Assembly (NCBI GenBank): GCA_025266875.1
Contig: JALLLT010000017.1
Span: 620,001-684,000, forward strand
Direction of reading: 5' to 3'
Length of the DNA stretch: 64,000 nt
From: Fennellomyces sp. T-0311
Taxonomy: Eukaryota > Mucoromycota > Mucoromycetes > Mucorales > Lichtheimiaceae
The notes under the pieces are model-generated. The model searched no databases. It was not told the DNA's origin and saw nothing but the letters and a program-made list of their open reading frames with translations. Position numbers and translations under genes: made by a program. Below are positions 24,083 through 34,266 of the stretch, piece by piece (position 1 is the stretch's first letter; each line of letters begins with the position of its first letter).

Positions 24083-24900
24083 GTTCAGACTATTATTATT
24101 TTAAAAAGGGGAAAGGGAAAAGGGAAGGGCGGCACGAACGGTGTACCAATATAAACTTTACATTGCACAGAGTCTGTGCGACGCGAAGAGATCATTTTAC
24201 AGCTTTTTGCAACGAGCAACAATTTTTAGTGCCGATCCCCGCTCTTTTCAATCACACACACGCGCTACTTACTACTTTCCACCCGGTATCGCTCTATCAA
24301 GTTTAATTACAATGCGTCTTTTTTTTTTGGCTTACCTGCCCTGAGCAAGGGGGGATGCGAATGACAGGATGTCATGCATACAGTTATCCCTGTGTTGTTA
24401 CGTTTGCTCTGTAATTTGCATAGCATGGTAACCGTTGCTGTGACTCAGCTTCATTGCCTTGCAGATGCGTCAATAACATGATGATGCATGACCAATTTTC
24501 TTTTATTAAAAAACAGTTTTGCTATACTGGCTGCATCGCCTTCGTTGATCAACAGTACTTTGTACTAGGACAGAAAACAAACCCCGCCTTATTAGGCCTA
24601 ATCATCGCCGTGGATCGACATACGCTTTGTCACTGAGCACTTGCGGATACGTACTTCTTTCACTTTTTACTTTCGCTTGTAGAGCATTTGTATTAAATGT
24701 GGACGCCTACTACCCATTGGACAGCGGATAAAATTAATTTTGCGTTAGTTCACAAGCACAGAATCATGATTGGCCGTATAGAAAAAAAATTCTGTCCGGA
24801 CGCTAAAAAAAATCCTGTCAGAATTCAAGGCCGTCCCATTCCTTTCTTTTATGCCAATTTACGAATCATCTATCATGTAAAAGCAAGCGATTGCGAGCGG
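24083..24900. promoter_or_regulatory. rac1 upstream region; nothing else seen
   Basis: Promoter and 5' UTR side of rac1 by position. Short open frames at 24141-24344 and 24454-24636 lack any recognisable domain. Confidence 0.4.
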
Positions 24901-24984
24901 GCGACAATGGATGATTTATCGTCTCGATCCCAACGAGCAATGGATGATGAAAGTATTACGCACTGTGGAACCACCGGCCGATGC

Positions 24985-25680
24985 AGTCAGTGCAGAAAAG
25001 ATATCAATACCGCACATGATGCAAGCATTTGACATGCGTTTTGTCATGGGTGTTCGTGATGCCAATATTGGTATCATCATCCCTAGTATCAAAGCTCACT
25101 ATAACCTACCGCAAGCAATGACATCCTCCTTTTTTTTGTGCTTCACCTGTGGCAGCTTTACCAGCAAGTATACTATCTTTGCGAATGGGTCCTTCTTTTT
25201 GACGAATCATTGAAAAAACCGCTTTTCTAAATAGATATTTGACACAATTGCAAATGGTAACAACGGTCATTGGTTCAATGGTACTCTTTGTGGGGTTTCT
25301 TAGTTGTCTCTTTGCACTACCGTTCCTGACCATGTGCGTTTCCTGATTTATCGCAGGGCCTGATACTTCATTGGTAGACGCATCTGCAAACGCGCTTTGT
25401 GGTGAATGTCCTGTGGTATCCTGGTCCTGAACTTTTCTGCATGGTAACTATTTATTTTGTTTGGATCGGAAACGTGAAACATTGTGTAACCAACGCTGTT
25501 GTCGTGTAGCCATATGGGGCATCCCTTGTCAAAGTTCGATTCATCGCGTGATCGTAATGCACACTTTACGTTTACTTTGAAAAGCGGTATATTTTTCTTC
25601 TACACTCTGGCGTACCTTCGATCTATCTACGGAGCGGTTGCTCTCGTAGATCAGGTTATAGCGGCATGAGAGCTGGCAGT
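24985..25680 (+). pseudogene. Relic of an MFS transporter
   Basis: Pieces of a major facilitator sequence occur in order but in shifting frames. The first is FDMRFVMGVRDANIGIIIPS followed by KAHYNLPQ (first helix and loop of a Bsc6-like MFS protein). Then come LFLCFTCGSF-like and FANG pieces, a hydrophobic stretch at about 25255-25330, VDASANALCGECP at about 25370-25420 and LRSIYGAVAL near 25615-25650. Stops and frame changes between the pieces rule out a working protein. Identity is by similarity of successive segments to memory of the family. Confidence 0.5.
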
Positions 25681-25909
25681 ACCTAGAATGAAAGCTGGCA
25701 AGGTGCGGAAATCATATACTCTTATAACAGTTATAGCGAAAAAGTGTTTCTCCATTGTCTCTTTGGTTATGCAACTTTTATGATTATCCCCAAGGTCATG
25801 TTGGAAAGGGTATCCACGGCTCATGCCAAAGAAGGCTTCGTTGCGTTTCGTGATCAAGTTGCTGGGCGGGTGGGAAGTTGCCGGATCAATGGGACAATGG
25901 CTGAAGGTA

Positions 25910-26256
25910 TGTAGAGGCGTTAAAGAAACAGGAAGGCAGCGATATGTTCAAGAAAGGCTTGATTGAGCACTCTTTGTTTGCGTACAGAAAGGTAGGCCAT
26001 GCGCGTATTAGTTAACTGAAGCCATGCTGATAGCCTGTCATTAAGGCACATGAATGCACTATTGATCTGTAGGATTGCAAACTCGAGAAAATAGATGAGT
26101 GTTGTGAATTTGTGATTTCTATTCAGGACAACATTGTCATATGCTACCTCAAGCTGTGGGAATGGAACATGGCGATCGAAGTAGACAAAAAGGTACTAGA
26201 CAAGGGTAACTTACCGTCAATGTATGTACAATTACTGAGGGCTTATATTCAGGTGA
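25910..26256 (+). pseudogene. Fragment of a TPR co-chaperone/immunophilin-type gene
   Basis: Two exon-like pieces are separated by an intron with intact GT and AG ends (about 25989 to 26126). The first encodes EALKKQEGSDMFKKGLIEHS, the second DNIVICYLKLWEWNMAIEVD followed by KKVLDKGN. These match the helix pattern of a TPR pair in FKBP/TTC-type proteins. No upstream start or downstream stop is credible, and the 3' side is interrupted by the solo LTR at 26308. I read it as a truncated, decayed gene fragment. Confidence 0.5.
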
Positions 26257-26307
26257 TTATGCCGTCCAATGGCAAGGCGTATTATCGCGTTCGCCAAGCG
26301 TCAATTG

Positions 26308-26627
26308 TGTCGTAGTACATTGTGCGGAACATGGTAATTCCGATGACACTTCTTCTACTCCGGCGCGCAGCAGTACGTCTTGACGTAATGCGCAGCACCT
26401 GCCTCTTTGATCCTCAAAGCCGTTTGGCTTTGCTACGCACCGCAGCAGTATTGTATATATTTTTAGTATTAGAAACAGTATAAATATCAGTTTAGTTTAT
26501 GGAATAAATCATCATCTATCTGCTTATATTCTTCGTGGTCATATACCTCTGTGGTTACTCACCCTTGTGGTCTCATTCTTCGTGGGTCGTCTATCTCCCT
26601 GTGGTTCAATCAGTTATAAGGACGACA
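26308..26627 (+). mobile_element. Solo LTR, 320 bp, with 4-bp target-site duplication
   Basis: Begins TGTCGT and ends ACGACA, a perfect short inverted repeat as at LTR termini, flanked on both sides by ATTG (26304-26307 and 26628-26631). The interior has an AGTATAAATATCAG promoter-like box and short direct repeats of CTTCGTGG and CTGTGGTT. No primer-binding site, gag or pol sequence follows, so it looks like the product of LTR-LTR recombination. The strand is taken from the TATA-like box. The superfamily cannot be assigned from the LTR alone. Confidence 0.65.
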
Positions 26628-26929
26628 ATTGAATTGATTGTTTGCCATTTACGGTGCCTGCATTAAAACTCTTTTCCACAAAAAAAATTGGATTGGTCGA
26701 GTTTGAGAAAAGTTTAGCAGATTCTCTCGGCTTCAAGTCCTCCCGGAGACATTTAATAAGCCAACACCGTCAAATGAGCGATTTGATCCCCATCTAAACG
26801 GACTTTGTAAGGTCACTATTTCTACAGCTCACCCATGAAACTGACAAACACACCTAGTCCATTCGTCCAGTACGTGCCAAAGATTGTTCAGAATACTTCT
26901 GTTCACGACAAACATGTCGCTCTGTGAAA

Positions 26930-27330
26930 TTTTGCTGATATTATCGAGATGATTTTGCCCACACACAAAATCCCCATGTATGGATAGCAAGTACATGAAT
27001 AACCGGACTTGTATCGTCCGAGCCTTGTTTGGAGTAGAGTATTATTACTCCTTCCTATTATATAAGCTTGATAAAGGCTAGCTTACATAAGAGTGTTGTC
27101 GGCCAAAAGACAAGCTCAGGCAGTATCTTTGCGCAACTAACGAGGTACAAGTAGGCGAGCTTCTGAGTTCATTATCTCGGTTTGCACGTCGTTAAGCACA
27201 TCTAGAAACAGATCACTGACATCCTTTTTATCGACGTTCATACCGCCAATCACCGTTTTCACTGCATCTTTTCCGGTACGGCGATACATGCAATGCAGCG
27301 CTGCTTAAAGCTCGGGTTTTTCGCTTATTT
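26930..27330 (-). pseudogene. Relic of an AP-complex beta-adaptin gene
   Basis: On the minus strand, GKDAVKTVIGGMNVDKKDVS followed by DLFLDVLNDVQT parallels the N-terminal beta-adaptin segment EAVKKVIAAMTVGKDVS. After a frame change come QKLAYLYLVSCAKILPELVF and then GSDDTSPVIHVLAIHTWGF, which match in order the next conserved beta-adaptin blocks (KKLVYLYLMNYAKSQPD and EDPNPLIRALAVRTMG). Stops and frameshifts lie between. This is a decayed host-type gene fragment; which AP complex it came from cannot be told. Confidence 0.55.
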
Positions 27331-27792
27331 AATGCTCGCAATGTAAGCCTCATCATAATATAAGGCATGGATCATTCACTCCGTGACAGGCTAAAATAAC
27401 GCATCGAACTTCTTTTGTTCGTTGCACAAATTGGAATCAGCTTATGATGTTTCGTTTTAACGATTCCTGAGCGTCAGAAAAGCAGTAAGTACGTTTGATA
27501 TTCGGTAATCATAACCAGAGTTTGCCACGAAACAGACTGATCCAATTTGTATAGACCGAGATTATAATCGCTTCTACGTTTTTACACATATAAATATGCA
27601 CCAGACGAAGACACTTGGCTGTGTATTGGTAGACGTCTCGTACATATGTACTATGCTTTCAACAATACAATACTCTGGTAACTGTTGTGTTCTCCAAGAA
27701 AACTTTCCTGAGTATATATAATATCACACAAACGTGCATTGGGCGGATCCATTCCTGGCACAAACCTCTTTTACAATAAGCTGGACATAAGA

Positions 27793-29280
27793 TTAATGTA
27801 TACGGCGAATATATTGAGATACAAGCTTCAAATGTATACATTCACCGTAAGGCACAATGTACAGAATGGATGTGGGGTAGTAACAGGAGATGCACTTGTT
27901 ATCGAGATAATAAGTCTTAGGTGTATATCTAAATACAGTAGATATTCCAATGTTATTCGTAATAACCTCTGCTGCCGCATTTTGCAACACACCAGATTTC
28001 CAAGCCTTGACATCGTTCGTCGAGAAACGGTTTAGACCCAAGTTAGCAAGTATATGCATAAACTCGCAATTATTAATGTATTGCTGGTGACGGGTCAGCA
28101 GGTCATCGGTGTTGGATATGTTCGTGTGGTTAAAGGTAAACGTACATATTATGTCCTCGATTGGTCGTTCCTCGGTGCACTGTCTGGATTTTAGTAAAAC
28201 TCGTAAACTTATACATTTGCTCAGGCGAGATTCTTTTTTGTTTTATCCATCATCATGTTTTGTCCTTGAACTCACTACAATATATCCGCAACCAACTGAT
28301 GTATTGACTAATCCAACGCTGTGTGTTATTTTTGAACTGCTCTTCTACTTTTGTTGACGCTGCTACGTACATCAAGGTCCTTCGAACATTTCTGAATTCT
28401 TTTATGTAGATATCGAGCCCATCTTTATCGTAAGAAATAAATCGGCGTTTCTTTATGTCGTGTATTCCGCTTGTGCGCAACAAATAGGAAAAAAATTATT
28501 TCATGCTATTTTCGTTTTGCATGTAAGCGTGAAAACACAATTACCAGTTGCACGTGTAACAGAGGAATTGTAATTCTTATTCAGCAGCCAGCTTATCGAG
28601 AATCACACGCAAGTTACCCAATGAAACTTGGTTTCCATGTACTAATCCCAACTCAAGGAGGAGCTCTCTCTAACAATACTGGCACATGCCATCTGGCTTG
28701 TGAGCCACATCCTCAATAATAGTATTGTACTCGTTCGATAAACTCAAAGCTATGGAGAAACCGTCTTTTCCCTGCATACTTTTTTTTTAATTTCCTGCGA
28801 TGTAGGATCGGTAATGCTGACCGTTATCAGCTTTTGTTCATCGTTACTGAAAAAGTCGCCGTATTGCACAAAGACGTTACTTCGATACTATTAAACAAGG
28901 GTTGGCAATTTTGACTATTATTGGATACATCCTTGTTTCTTCTACAGCTCGTTCTTATGAACCAAGTAAATCCACTCTCCAGAAGAGTCGATCAAGTCTT
29001 TTTTGGATACTTACTAGTTATTTTCTAGCTCATCCAGAAACTCGGAGGTACATCCATGCCCATAACTCCAAGGGATTGCGTGGAGTTGATCCGAAATAAT
29101 GGCATTCACTTTTTACGCTTCTCGCATTGACCTTGCAGGAGGTTGTACAAGCTATCTTTGAATATATAATAGCCCATTCAGCAATCAATCAAAGTACGCG
29201 GCAACACGTGATAATCGAAAAGATAAACAACCTCCATTATACGTTTCTTCCACTTGGAGTACGTATTAAAAGAGTAATCA
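27793..29280 (-). pseudogene. Unidentified eroded multi-exon gene
   Basis: Long open stretches occur on the minus strand in a region otherwise full of stops. One stretch is open from about 28200 to 27793 (CEFMHILANLGLNRFSTNDV within it). Another runs 28483-28253 (KKRRFISYDKDGLDIYIKEF within it). A plausible GT-AG intron joins the two in phase. Further upstream pieces, such as SNEYNTIIEDVAHKPDGMCQ near 28720 and SSGEWIYLVHKNEL near 28970, are separated by in-frame stops and a frameshift in an A9 run. I do not recognise the family. It looks like a recently decayed gene or a very diverged one. Confidence 0.4.
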
Positions 29281-29329
29281 AATACCGCATGATATAGTGT
29301 AATGCGCTGATAAGCAGGTGAATATATAC

Positions 29330-31080
29330 ATACTATGAACTTGATGCTAATTAGATGGCTCTCATATTCTAAGGGTTATCTTTTATAAAAGAGCAGGGAC
29401 ATATAAGAACTGGTCCCAGGCAAAAAAAAAAAAGATTCGTACGATTCGCGGATAAGAGTAATGGTGAGACAATCGTATCAGTATTTATAACAGGGGTACG
29501 GTGGGTAAACCTTAACTTTCATATCGAAATAAAACTAAATAAGTGTCCAAAAGTAATGATATTGTATCGGAAAACATCGACGTATGCATTCAATTGTAGA
29601 CATATCAATCTTGCTATTTTAACACTTAATAGCAGTCGCCATCACCGCAAGAGATACTCATTGCTATAGTAGAAGAACACGTTTTAAGTTTACATGATAT
29701 TAATGCGAATAATGGCATTCAATTAGGTCACGCACGTTGTATTGCTGACATGAAGGCAATCTCTACCAATGAATTACATAGCTACTTATCTAAGTCGTTC
29801 TATTATATCACACCAGGATTTTATGTATTGCTTATCAATATAATATAAATCCTAACTTAGCGGTTTAAGCTTCCTGTTCCGTTGAGGTCGTGTTGATTTC
29901 CCAACTACAACTATCTTCTGGTAATACTATCTTCTAATCTGTGTTTCAAGAGATATCACATAGAACTTTGTATTAAGCAGGATTTGCACGTGGCATTGAA
30001 CGGGACATCCATTAGCAAGCAATGGATAAGGTTAATCTCAGTTAGCAGAGTTATCCAATATCGATGGTATCTTCCAGCACGCCATCAATAGATGATCGAG
30101 ATGAATTTTACATTATCTGAATGATTCGATGATTTGCCCGATACATTGGTAATTGACCTACACACACCCCGGTGCATTCCCACCCGATACGAGTTTGCTA
30201 CTACTTTGCGCATGATAAAATTGGTACAAAACACTGGCCATACGACCCCATACCGTGGGGAACTGAATACCTCCCTACTTTTGTTGCACACTAATGTTAC
30301 TTGCTGCAACGACGCACAAAAAAAAGCAAGGGTTACGTGAGCAAAGGTGTGCGCGCTGTTAAAATAAGAGCGTAATGCCGTGAAACCTTACAGAGTATTT
30401 CATGGTGAACCCAGTAAAAGTAAAAGAAGCCGGCCAAAAGGATCGAGAGCCATCGCTGTGTTACGATAAACCACGATGCATTCAGATTCATACAGCGCAA
30501 TTACGTATTCATTTGCAACCACCTGTCATCAAGATACCTGGTATACTCTATAATCGATAACATGTACAACATTGATAATTAGCTTGTGATACACCACACC
30601 TTTCGCCATGACTGAAGGAAGGGAAAAAAAAGAGGGACAATTTCATCTCTGTAAGGAAAATTAAAAAAGAGTTTCGATTGCTTCCGCTTTTGGATAATGT
30701 TGATACGTTTTCATTACTTTTACCCTTCTTCTACACTCAAGCTTTCGAATAATGGGAGTTATGCATGATCAACATTGGCAGAAAAATAAGAGTGAGAACA
30801 TAATACAAGATGACCCGGCAAGGATATATTTGTTTAAGCGGGCAACAGTGGCAGCACTTTCTAAAAAAGATATAGTTTGGATTGACAGGGTGGTACGATC
30901 GCGATGAGCTTGGAATTTTTTAACAAATTCGATGCCGTATACTCCCTGAACATCCATCAAAACGGGAATGTCGCACTCGATATATAATGCATAATATTAT
31001 GCGTGATGATAAAATATTTGAACCGGAGCAAAATGGAACGATGGAGGTGGGAAGTGATACTAGAACAGCCAGCAAGTTAT
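29330..31080. other. AT-rich intergenic region, no supported gene
   Basis: Only short open frames, none with a domain. The 3' part serves as upstream region of the lysozyme gene. Confidence 0.45.
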
Positions 31081-31084
31081 CTAG

Positions 31085-31092
31085 TATATAAG
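31085..31092 (+). promoter_or_regulatory. TATA box of the lysozyme gene
   Basis: TATATAAG at about 31085-31092 lies some 56-63 bases upstream of the ATG at 31148, followed by an A-rich leader. Good match and spacing for a fungal core promoter. Confidence 0.5.
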
Positions 31093-31147
31093 GAGGTACT
31101 AATTGCTTCTGGTTAGCACTCACCAACAACAAAAAAAGAAAGCAAAC

Positions 31148-32086
31148 ATGAAGAACTTTTTGCTCCTTGGAGTTTTGGCATTGATATCTACCATCACCAA
31201 CGCCTATGAAACAGGTGTGGACTGCTCTGCTTTGACCTCGACATCTGCCTTCCAGTGTGTGAAGAATTACGGCTACGACCATGCTATTGTTCGTTGCTAC
31301 ATGGAAGCATGGGGCAATAACCCGGTAATCTTTAGTATTTTTTTGTATTGACCCGTTATACTAAAAGCAAGTTAACTGTTCAGGGTGGCAAAGTCGACTC
31401 CAACTGTTATCAAAATTATCTAAACGCCAAGGCGGGTGGATTCACTTCGGTTGACATTTACATGTTCCCTTGCACTGGTCGTTCGACCTGCAAGGCACCT
31501 GCTACACAGCTTCAAGAGATTATCAATTATGTTGGTGCCAACAAGATGATCGTCGGTCGTCTGTGGCTCGACGTGGAACGCGACACTGCTGCAGGAAATT
31601 GGCCATCGACTTCGGGTGCCCAAACAAGTAATATACTAGAATCCGGTTCTTTTGTTTTTCTGACTATAGTAACCGACTCTTTTTATTTTTAGCTTTGAAG
31701 CAATTCAAGACTGCTCTGGATAACTCTGGTTGGAAATGGGGTGTCTACTCCTCAAAGTCACAGTGGACCTCGATTACCGGCTCGGCTTCTTGGGTCTTGG
31801 ACTCCTCTGTCCCTCTGTGGTATGCTGTAAGTGTATAAAAAGTAGTTTGCTTTCACGGTTTTAACCATTTTCCTGTACAAATAAGCACTGGGATGAAGCT
31901 CTCAACTTTGCTGACTTTTCTGCGTTCGGTGGCTGGACCAAACCCACCATTAAGGTTTGTACTTCTTCGGTTCTGTTTAAAATGGGTCCGTTTTGCTGAC
32001 AACAGTATCTGTCTTTCAATGATCAGCAATACGCAGGTGACCAGTCCTTCTGCGGCGCCAACTGGGACAAGAATTACTACGGTTAA
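31148..32086 (+). CDS. Secreted GH25 lysozyme-like glycoside hydrolase
   Basis: Five exons, 31148-31324, 31384-31627, 31693-31826, 31886-31954 and 32027-32086, join in phase to 227 aa. A signal peptide (MKNFLLLGVLALISTITNA) precedes GVDCSALTS, the usual GH25 start with its conserved Asp. HAIVRCYMEAWG, DIYMFPC and RLWLDVE follow; the Asp-x-Glu pair of the last is the catalytic centre. WGVYSSKSQW and QYAGDQSFCGANWDKNYYG complete the TIM-barrel fold, and the several Cys suggest disulfides. The family (Chalaropsis-type muramidases) cleaves bacterial peptidoglycan, so a role against bacteria or in their digestion is likely. The closest pattern in memory is that of amoebozoan and zygomycete GH25 proteins. 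Confidence 0.92.
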
Positions 32087-32893
32087 GATATCTTCTTCCA
32101 TTATCAATGGCACACAATACTCTCTCGAAAACTGTAATAATAATAAAAGCATTCGCACTATCCCACCTATGACAACGTAGATCGTACCCGAGGCGAGACT
32201 TGCATGCAGGGCGCATCGAAGCACATTTCACTAAGCAATAGTGAATGAGGGCTATAGACAAACTCTCAAAGTAACTACGTGTATCCTATCCCGAGCACCT
32301 TTTTTTTGTTATGGCAAGGTGTAATAGGTTTAACGCGCTACTTTGACACAAGTGCAAATGTTTGTATGTTTTCCCATGACATTGCATTTTTGGTTGCACA
32401 GTGCACCCTCACAGACCAGACAGGGTGTGGAACATAAACAGTAGGCCGTGCTCACGGACGACTGGCCAGAATATCACGTTCGGAGTAGCACTGGATGCTT
32501 TATACGTAGGTGCGAACTTTGATGAATCAATAAATGGCAAAACGTAGGCTTAGCCGGATCAGTGGTTTGCACACGATCTCTGCGCAACGTTTCAAAGGAC
32601 TCATCGTGCGCAGAGGGGTGGCATGTGATGGTCGATGCAAGTGGAGTGATAAGACCCAGCACGGCAAAAATAGGTCATGTTTACATCACACACATCGAAA
32701 GTTACGTAGCGGCAGATGGCCAAGTATTTTATATTCAACCCGCAATAAATATATATGTATAAGGACGTAAGAGAGTAAAAAAAAGGCTCACAAGTTTTTC
32801 ATACGGCACATAGAGAGAGAGAGAGCAAAAGAGTAGATTTGAAATGTACAGACAAACAAGAAGACGGGGAGGATGGTTCGGCGTGATTTTTTT
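32087..32893. other. Convergent spacer, lysozyme / synaptobrevin, no gene
   Basis: 3' flanks of two convergent genes. The overlapping short frames at 32534-32770 are unsupported. A GAGA microsatellite lies at about 32812-32825. Confidence 0.45.
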
Positions 32894-33579
32894 TTACTGC
32901 GAAGGTTGCGGCTCCTGCTGCTGAGGCTGTTCTTGGTGACTCTCGCCACCACCTCCACCCTTCTATTTGTTTCAGCGTATGCATCGGTTAGCAAAACCCC
33001 TTGTACCCTGTCGCTGTGCTTCCATACCTGAGTGCCGACAATGGAACCTTTTGAACGTTGGACAAGTCAGCAAAACAGAACCAAAATAGAACAGAGGGAA
33101 AAACCTTACCGATAATGATGCCCAGAATCACAAGGATGGTCACTGCAATGATAATCTTCCACTTCAAGTCCTTCCACCACATTCTCTTACGGACTTGATT
33201 TGCTCCTCGTCGGAAGTGGTGCGATGTCGCTTGCAAGTCCTCTGTGTTTTTTGTTACAAAGCCGTTATACGCTGCTCCACACACACACTAAAGAAGATAC
33301 GGATCGATGGAAACATACCTGTCTTGCCGCGCAGATCGTCGAGTCGTTCACCGCGCTGCATCACTTTATCGATGTTGTCTTGCATGATATTGACAACCTC
33401 GTCGACTTGGGCTTGGACACGCTGTGTCTTTGGTGGAGCACCGCCTTCATTGGCCCCCGCGCCTTGGTTGGGAATGTATGGGTCGTATGGCGAAGACCTA
33501 GAAGCTTACTATTGAGTAACCCTTTCACCCACTTTGATGTGCTTTAATGTTGAAGGTGTAGCAGGATTTGAACGTACAT
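32894..33579 (-). CDS. Synaptobrevin/VAMP R-SNARE (Snc1-like)
   Basis: Five exons join in phase to 133 aa: 33578-33579, 33319-33497, 33110-33241, 33028-33047 and 32894-32962. The SNARE motif runs from QRVQAQVDEVVNIM to GKTEDLQATSHHF, with the ionic-layer Arg in MQRGERLDDL. It is followed by RKRMWWKDLKWK and one membrane anchor. Synaptobrevin drives fusion of secretory vesicles with the plasma membrane. Two oddities: the start codon appears split (AT in exon 1, G in exon 2), giving MSSPYDPY; and the protein continues beyond the anchor with KGGGGGESHQEQPQQQ and a few more residues, a luminal/extracellular tail unusual for this family. No alternative ATG precedes the SNARE motif in exon 2. Confidence 0.9.
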
Positions 33580-34266
33580 TGCGTGTGGTTCGAATCAAGG
33601 GTAAAGATGCAGAAAGCAACCAAGACTTTTTTTCCGCCAAGAGAGCGTTTCCGGTGAGAAAGGCATAACGTCGGCTTGGCCAATCATATGCTTTGGCGCC
33701 TCGCTGGGTTCGAAAATTCGCTCTATACCAACAGACGCGATGGATGGGTTTCCAAAGGAAGATTGTCACTGGCACCTTTTGGATGACCCTGATGTTAACT
33801 TGATATCTTTGCCAGCGAAACTATGGTCAGCGGTATTGAGCAGCGGGTAAGCGCGTCTGGCATGGCTTTCTCCAACTGCTCTGATGTCATTCTACACCAC
33901 GGATGCAAGCCTTTTGGGCTGCGGGGCCGGTCCGGATCAGAACGTCTGATGCAAAGGCTAAATTATAGCAGAACTTTGCAGAATCGTCAATGGGGCATGA
34001 CGGCATGTTGCTGAGCAGCCGCATAAATGTTTAAGATGACACCGAATCGGGAACACAAAGCGCTCCAGAAAGAGAGAGAGAGGGGTTTCATCATGCATTC
34101 GGTATCAGGCTCAGTGGCTATGCAAGGGTTATCGTGCGCTATTAGGTTTAATAGTAACATTACGTGAGAAAGGACGAAACAATTATGTAAGTAAAGGAGA
34201 ACTAGGAAGTAAGAGAATACACATTAAAGGGTAAAGAGAAACGTGTGTAGCAGAATCAAACTCCGC
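33580..34266. other. Intergenic region, no supported gene
   Basis: Upstream side of synaptobrevin and 3' side of AUR1 (both minus). A TTCAAATCC/GGTTCGAATC pair near 33560-33600 resembles tRNA B boxes, but no cloverleaf forms. The minus frame at 33509-33775 is unsupported. Confidence 0.4.

Noticed and set aside
33545..33600. tRNA-like B-box strings (TTCAAATCC and GGTTCGAATC)
   Set aside because: No matching A box, acceptor stem or anticodon arm could be folded on either strand.
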